The notes under the pieces were generated by a model. That model worked only from the letters and a program-made list of their open reading frames with translations. It had not been told where the DNA came from and did not search any database. From positions 1 to 64,000 of the forward strand of contig JAGBEO010000003.1 in the NCBI GenBank assembly GCA_017936885.1: DNA of 64,000 nucleotides, read 5' to 3'. The translations under genes were made by a program, and so were the position numbers. This DNA is from Lachnospiraceae bacterium. Lineage in GTDB: Bacteria; Bacillota; Clostridia; Lachnospirales; Lachnospiraceae. Numbering within the stretch: position 1 is the stretch's first letter; every line of letters begins with the position of its first letter. This document shows, piece by piece, positions 59,678 to 64,000 of this stretch.

Positions 59678-60595
59678 ATGGAAAACAAAACAGTAACAAA
59701 GCTGGAAGACCTGAACCTTGTGGACAGATTTCTCTTTGATGAAACCATGGAGAGCAGGGAGGCATATGAAGCGGCAGTCAGCATCCTGCTGGAAAATGAA
59801 ACAAGACTTCTGGACAAATCGGAGACGGAGAAGGAGTTCCGGGTTTCACCACAACTCCGGGAGGTCAGGCTGGATGTGGTCAGCATGGACAGCGAAAAAA
59901 GGATATACTATACGGAAATGCAGCAAAAGAATACAGGAAACCTCAGAAAGAGGAGCCGCTATTATCAAGCCCACATAGATGTTTCGTTGCTGGAACCGGG
60001 TAGCAGGGATTTCAATGCACTGAATGACAGTTGTTTTATATTGATAGCGCCCTTTGACATTTTGGGGAAAGGTCTGTGTCGCTATACCTTTGAGGGAACC
60101 TGTAGAGAGTGCCCCGATTTAAAGCTTGGAGATGGAGCAATCAGGGTCTTCATTAATACAAAAGGGAAGAACAGGGAAGAGTTTTCGGAAGAATTCCTGG
60201 ATTTTATGGAATATGTAACAGATTCTTCTACAGAAATAGCGGACAGGACAAAGAGCGGGAAAATCAAGTTGATCCACAGGCAGGTACAGAAGATTAAAGA
60301 ATCGGAAAAGATGGGGGTGAAGTATATGCAAAGGTGGGAAGAACTGGCAGAGGCAAGAGACGAAGGACTTGCTGAAGGTCGTAGTGCAGGGCTTGCCGAA
60401 GGCCGCAGTGAAGGCGGAGAACGAAAGCTGATAAGTCTAATTTGTAAAAAACTTTGCAAGGGAAAAAGTGTGGAAGAGATTGCGGAGGATTTGGAAGAAG
60501 ATATAGAAGGAATTCAAAAAATCTGTGAAACGGCGAAGGAACTTGCGCCGGACTATGATTGTGACAGAATTTATGAAAGACTGCATGAGGAATAA
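59678..60595 (+). CDS. Rpn/PD-(D/E)XK nuclease family putative transposase
   Basis: The 305-residue protein has the Rpn/PDDEXK_2 core: REVRLDVVSMD supplies the Asp, and IYYTEMQQKN the Glu-x-Gln. A helical part follows, with the family's typical tail repeats (LAEGRSAGLAEGRSEG) and a C-terminal KLCKGKSVEEIAEDL helix-turn-helix-like segment. Such proteins are numerous in gut Clostridia and are linked to recombination, not classic transposition. GTAAGGAGG precedes the ATG. The gene looks intact. Confidence 0.9.
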   Translation: MENKTVTKLEDLNLVDRFLFDETMESREAYEAAVSILLENETRLLDKSETEKEFRVSPQLREVRLDVVSMDSEKRIYYTEMQQKNTGNLRKRSRYYQAHIDVSLLEPGSRDFNALNDSCFILIAPFDILGKGLCRYTFEGTCRECPDLKLGDGAIRVFINTKGKNREEFSEEFLDFMEYVTDSSTEIADRTKSGKIKLIHRQVQKIKESEKMGVKYMQRWEELAEARDEGLAEGRSAGLAEGRSEGGERKLISLICKKLCKGKSVEEIAEDLEEDIEGIQKICETAKELAPDYDCDRIYERLHEE

Positions 60596-60730
60596 ATTGG
60601 ATTTTGTCTGCTAAACTTAAACTAAAATTTGCGTGTTTGTAACTAATAGTCGGTATGATTCAATGTAATAATGGCGGTTAAGTATATCAGACTGGTTAGA
60701 AAACTGGTATTATAAAGGAAGAGGTATGCT

Positions 60731-60961
60731 ATGAACAGAATATGGAATGTAATCATTTTCATAGGAAGCTTGTTGGCTTTGATTATTTCAGTAAAACTTT
60801 TTTGGAATATGGGCATTTTTGTTGATGAATTTAATACTTCACCAGATGTGGTTTGCGGAGGAAACTTTTGGTCATACATGGATTGGCTTAGGCTGTTTGT
60901 TCTGGCAATCATTACAATAGTATCCGGAATCAATCTGTTTAAGAATAGTAAAGACCGATAA
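60731..60961 (+). CDS. Small two-helix membrane protein, 76 aa
   Basis: The product has two hydrophobic segments (about 4-25 and 52-70) separated by a 25-residue loop with Val-Val-Cys-Gly-Gly. No family is recognised. AAGGAAGAGG sits before ATG 60731. Both ends are likely in the cytoplasm, given the basic tail (KNSKDR). It stands alone between the Rpn-type gene and the convergent AraC gene. Confidence 0.65.
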   Translation: MNRIWNVIIFIGSLLALIISVKLFWNMGIFVDEFNTSPDVVCGGNFWSYMDWLRLFVLAIITIVSGINLFKNSKDR

Positions 60962-60997
60962 ATGCTTATTTATCAGCTAATACATATATTGTAAACA

Positions 60998-61891
60998 CTA
61001 TGTTTCATTAAAACAAAGTACCCGGTATTTTTTCGGAGTCACGCCCTTGTATTCCCGAAACTTCCGAATAAAGTAACTAAAATTATCAAACCCGACAGAA
61101 AGCGCGATCTGGGAAACCGGCATTTCCGTCTCTGTAAGCAGTTCGCAGGCTTTTTGAATCCGGTATTCATTGATAAAAGCAATCGGCGGCTGCCCAATCT
61201 CCTGTTTGAAATAATGGCAGAAATAATTAGGACTCATAAAGCATATCTCAGCCAGAGTTTGCAATGCCATGGGATTTCCGTAATTTTCATGGATATATTC
61301 AATAACCTGTTTTAACTTATTTAATGAATCTTTCTCTTTGGAAGAGACAGTATTTTCTATCAGGCAGTCCGCTTGAAAAAGTAATTCCAATATCTGCAAT
61401 ATATGAATTTTAATGCTTAAAAGAGCGCAGGCGGGGAGCGTATGATAAAGCTTCATGATTTCCTGCATATGAAAAATGATTGCCTTAGAATTCTCCGCTG
61501 ACAATGTAGAAGGAAAAGTCGGAAACATCAATTTCCCGCTGGTAACAGGGCGGATAAAATTATGCTGACAGGCATCATATGATTCGAAATTTAAAAAGTC
61601 AGGATTAAAAACAATGGCATGGTGCAGCGATTCTCCGATGGATTTGAGTTCATGTATCTCTCCGGAATTGATAAAACAGAATTGTCCCGGATGCAAGGTA
61701 ACGGCTTTGCCATGGATGGTCACATTCAGAACACCGTATTCTACATAGATCCATTCTAATTCTTCATGCCAATGCTGCGGCACAAAGTAGAATCCGTCTT
61801 TATCATGCTGGGAATATACCTGTAATGGAAAGATAGGGGTGCCATGGGCATGGTCTTCGTGATAAGCATGCATCATATGATTTGACTCCAA
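60998..61891 (-). CDS. AraC family regulator, likely controlling the glucosidase gene
   Basis: The regulator has an N-terminal cupin (about 20-110: FVPQHWHEELEWIYVEYG, HPGQFCFINSGEIHEL) with a conserved His set and a C-terminal double helix-turn-helix (about 195-292: ALQTLAEICFMSPNYFCHYFKQEIG, VSQIALSVGFDNFSYFIRKFREYKGVTPKKYR). It is divergent from the GH13 glucosidase with about 150 bases between, a standard arrangement for sugar-responsive control. The ligand is probably an alpha-glucoside product, by inference. Confidence 0.9.
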   Translation of the reverse strand: MESNHMMHAYHEDHAHGTPIFPLQVYSQHDKDGFYFVPQHWHEELEWIYVEYGVLNVTIHGKAVTLHPGQFCFINSGEIHELKSIGESLHHAIVFNPDFLNFESYDACQHNFIRPVTSGKLMFPTFPSTLSAENSKAIIFHMQEIMKLYHTLPACALLSIKIHILQILELLFQADCLIENTVSSKEKDSLNKLKQVIEYIHENYGNPMALQTLAEICFMSPNYFCHYFKQEIGQPPIAFINEYRIQKACELLTETEMPVSQIALSVGFDNFSYFIRKFREYKGVTPKKYRVLCFNET

Positions 61892-62039
61892 AATCGTAAA
61901 ATAGTGTTATTACTTCATAAGATTATGCAAGCGCCGGAGGCTTTCTTTTACTATACTAAGAATCACAGGGAAAAACAATAAGGAAAGGAAGATTGCATTG
62001 CCGGAAGTTTGTTTATGCAATCTAAAACAGGAGGCAGAC

Positions 62040-63713
62040 ATGGACAAAAAGTGGTGGAAGAGCAGTGTTGTATACCAGATATATCCGAGAAGTTTCTGTG
62101 ACAGTAATGCGGATGGAATCGGTGATATTAACGGAATCAGGTCAAAATTGTGGTATTTAAAAGAGCTGGGTATCGACGTGATCTGGCTAAGTCCGGTCTA
62201 TCAGTCGCCGAATGATGATATGGGATATGATATCAGTGATTACCGGGCAATTATGAAAGAATTCGGAACGATGGAAGATTATGATCACATGCTGGAAGAG
62301 GCTCATTCTCTGGGGATTAAGATTATGATGGATCTGGTCGTAAACCATACTTCCGATGAACACGCGTGGTTTGTGGAGAGCCGGAAATCTAAAGATAATC
62401 CATACCGCGATTTCTATATATGGAGGGACGGCAAAGAAGGAAAAGAACCGAATAACTGGGGTTCCTGTTTTGGCGGCTCAGCGTGGAAATACGATGAAGC
62501 AACAGATCAATATTATCTGCACCTGTTTTCACAAAAACAGCCGGATCTTAACTGGGAGAATGATTCTGTCAGAAAAAGTGTATTCGACATGATGACATGG
62601 TGGTGCGACAAAGGGATTGACGGATTTCGCATGGACGTGATCAGCCTGATTTCAAAAGTCCAGGAGTTTCCTGATGGAACGGTTGGAAAAAGCGGTTACG
62701 GGGATTTCGGACCGTATTGTGCCAATGGACCGAGAGTGCATGAATTTTTACGGGAGATGAACAGGGAAGTTCTTTCTAAATATGACCTGATCACGGTCGG
62801 GGAATGTTCCGGTGTTACGATAGAAGAGGCGAAGAAATATGCTTCATCTTCAGGCGATGAACTGAATATGGTGTTTCAGTTTGAGCACATGGATCTGGAC
62901 GGCGGTGAGTCGTTCAAGTGGAACCACAGGAAGATAAAGTTGTCTGAGTTAAAAGTTGTTATGAGCAAATGGCAGACAGAGCTTTCCGGAAAAGCTTGGA
63001 ACAGTCTGTACTGGTGCAACCATGACCAGCCAAGAATGCTTTCACGTATGGGAAATGACAGCCCGAAGTATCGCGAGGTGTCGGCTAAAATGTTGGCAAC
63101 CTGTCTGCATATGATGCAGGGAACGCCTTATATTTATCAGGGCGAAGAACTGGGTATGACCAATTATCCATTTACATCGCTGGAGGAATTCAGGGACATT
63201 GAGAGCATTAATGCGTATCATGAACTGACGGAAAAGGGAATTCTCTCTCCGGAAGAAATGTTTGATTATATCAGTTATAAAGGAAGAGATAACGCGCGCA
63301 CTCCTATGCAGTGGGATGACAGTGAGCAGGCAGGCTTCACCACAGGAACGCCATGGATCGCGGTGAATCCCAATTATAAGGAAATCAACGCGAAGGAACA
63401 GGTAGAGAGAGCGGATTCTGTATTTCATTACTATCAGAAGTTGATTGCCCTGCGCAAGCAGTACGATATTATTGTGTACGGCGATTATGAACTGCTTTTG
63501 CCGGACAGCGAAGAAATCTATTCTTATATACGTACTTACGGGGAACAAAAGCTTTTGGTTATCTGTAACTTTACGGAGAAGGAGATTTCCTATGAGATGC
63601 CGGAAGCATTGAAGGGCAGAAACGGCGAAATATTGATTTCTAATTATAGACGCGATGCGATACAAGATTCCATGGTACTTGCACCTTATGAGAGCATGGC
63701 GGTTTTGTATTGA
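62040..63713 (+). CDS. malL: Oligo-1,6-glucosidase/alpha-glucosidase (GH13_31)
   Basis: This cytoplasmic GH13 enzyme releases glucose from short alpha-glucosides. The (beta/alpha)8 motifs are clear: DLVVNHTSDEH, GFRMDV with nucleophile Asp199, acid/base Glu255 in VGECSG, and the transition-state Asp in WCNHDQPR. Val200 after the nucleophile is reported to favour alpha-1,6 linkages. The 557-aa length is typical. ACAGGAGG precedes ATG 62040; the longer TTG start at 61998 has none. No signal peptide is present, so substrates must be imported. Confidence 0.95.
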   Translation: MDKKWWKSSVVYQIYPRSFCDSNADGIGDINGIRSKLWYLKELGIDVIWLSPVYQSPNDDMGYDISDYRAIMKEFGTMEDYDHMLEEAHSLGIKIMMDLVVNHTSDEHAWFVESRKSKDNPYRDFYIWRDGKEGKEPNNWGSCFGGSAWKYDEATDQYYLHLFSQKQPDLNWENDSVRKSVFDMMTWWCDKGIDGFRMDVISLISKVQEFPDGTVGKSGYGDFGPYCANGPRVHEFLREMNREVLSKYDLITVGECSGVTIEEAKKYASSSGDELNMVFQFEHMDLDGGESFKWNHRKIKLSELKVVMSKWQTELSGKAWNSLYWCNHDQPRMLSRMGNDSPKYREVSAKMLATCLHMMQGTPYIYQGEELGMTNYPFTSLEEFRDIESINAYHELTEKGILSPEEMFDYISYKGRDNARTPMQWDDSEQAGFTTGTPWIAVNPNYKEINAKEQVERADSVFHYYQKLIALRKQYDIIVYGDYELLLPDSEEIYSYIRTYGEQKLLVICNFTEKEISYEMPEALKGRNGEILISNYRRDAIQDSMVLAPYESMAVLY

Positions 63714-63783
63714 GTAGATGGAAGTATCTGAAATTGAAAAGAGTTATGCCAAAGATTTTATCTGTGTACCAGAGTAAAAAGAA

Positions 63784-63830
63784 ACAGAGGGTTTCAGCAT
63801 GATAAATCATGGAAGAAATCCTCTGTATTT
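63784..63830. terminator. Bidirectional terminator between the glucosidase and MATE genes
   Basis: ACAGAGG (63784-63790) pairs with CCTCTGT (63820-63826), extended by a GTTTC/GAAAT-type inner pairing and ATGAT/ATCAT at the tip. It ends in TATTTT on the plus strand and is preceded by A-rich sequence, so it can serve both convergent genes. Confidence 0.65.
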
Positions 63831-63848
63831 TATACCCTTACGAGTTGC

Positions 63849-64000
63849 CTAATAGTGAAACCTTCCGCGTTTTCCTATCATAAACAGGATCGTCACGATG
63901 GCAGCCACGATTTCTGCAGCAACAACGGAAATCCAGATGCCGTCAACTCCCCAGATAAGCGGAAGAAGAAGTACCGCTGCCACCTGAAACAGCAGCGCAC
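63849..64000 (-). CDS. MATE family efflux transporter, C-terminal end
   Basis: The frame on the minus strand enters from the right edge and gives the last 50 residues: ALLFQVAAVLLLPLIWGVDG, then IWISVVAAEIVAAIVTILFM and a basic tail ending KRGRFHY. Two hydrophobic helices and the short basic end are those of MATE Na+/H+ drug antiporters. The rest lies outside the window. Confidence 0.75.
   Translation of the reverse strand, partial: ALLFQVAAVLLLPLIWGVDGIWISVVAAEIVAAIVTILFMIGKRGRFHY

Noticed and set aside
1-64000. CRISPR arrays and complete insertion sequences
   Set aside because: No spaced direct-repeat array was seen, and no transposase with flanking inverted repeats apart from the Rpn-type gene.

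Overview
The window looks like a chromosomal segment from a Gram-positive, anaerobic gut-type member of the Clostridia, most likely Lachnospiraceae. Pointers are the class II GalT paired with GalK, MutS2 with a C-terminal Smr domain, a YhaM-type nuclease, a VanW-type envelope protein, AGGAGG-type ribosome binding sites almost everywhere, and several GTG and TTG starts. This placement is an inference; no rRNA is present to anchor it.

Bases 1-26,100 are mostly core genes. They hold tRNA-Phe (3' part) and tRNA-Gly; a signalling cluster (single-domain receiver, hybrid histidine kinase, AraC regulator) in front of galK and galT; a B12-type radical SAM protein; a DnaQ-like exonuclease; a VanW protein; an Lrp/aminotransferase/TrmL run; a two-component system; mutS2; a membrane-anchored HtrA-like protein that has lost its catalytic residues; a YhaM-like nuclease; and an RlmD-type methyltransferase.

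Bases 26,200-42,200 are visibly more AT-rich and accessory. An AraC regulator, a PPC/DUF296 protein and a Nudix hydrolase form a small cluster, with a long hairpin burying the PPC gene's Shine-Dalgarno sequence. A prenylcysteine-methyltransferase-like membrane protein and a chemoreceptor follow. A defence block comes next: an AlbA_2/Schlafen-like ATPase, then a complete four-gene Wadjet (JetABCD) anti-plasmid operon. VOC, phosphoesterase and KilA-N genes follow; the KilA-N gene carries a perfect 32-base palindrome inside its reading frame.

Bases 42,400-44,800 hold the oddest locus. A possible 43-residue small ORF, a strong terminator, and a tRNA-Lys-like gene with C instead of U at position 33 lie directly upstream of rtcB (RNA ligase). 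A small XRE regulator and a Glu-Glu-Ser tRNA cluster follow.

Bases 45,000-60,600 are a patchwork of one- to three-gene accessory modules: HD hydrolase, alpha/beta hydrolase, LytTR-DUF3021-TraX, GNAT, APH-like kinase, two AraC/GyrI-like regulators around a DUF5131 protein, a CAT-like acetyltransferase, a two-component system divergent from a membrane methyltransferase across a 19-bp perfect inverted repeat, a P-loop kinase and an Rpn-type nuclease. At least two decayed genes lie among them. Bases 60,700-64,000 return to sugar metabolism: an AraC regulator divergent from a GH13 oligo-1,6-glucosidase, then the end of a MATE transporter.

No CRISPR array, rRNA, complete insertion sequence or prophage structural module was seen.
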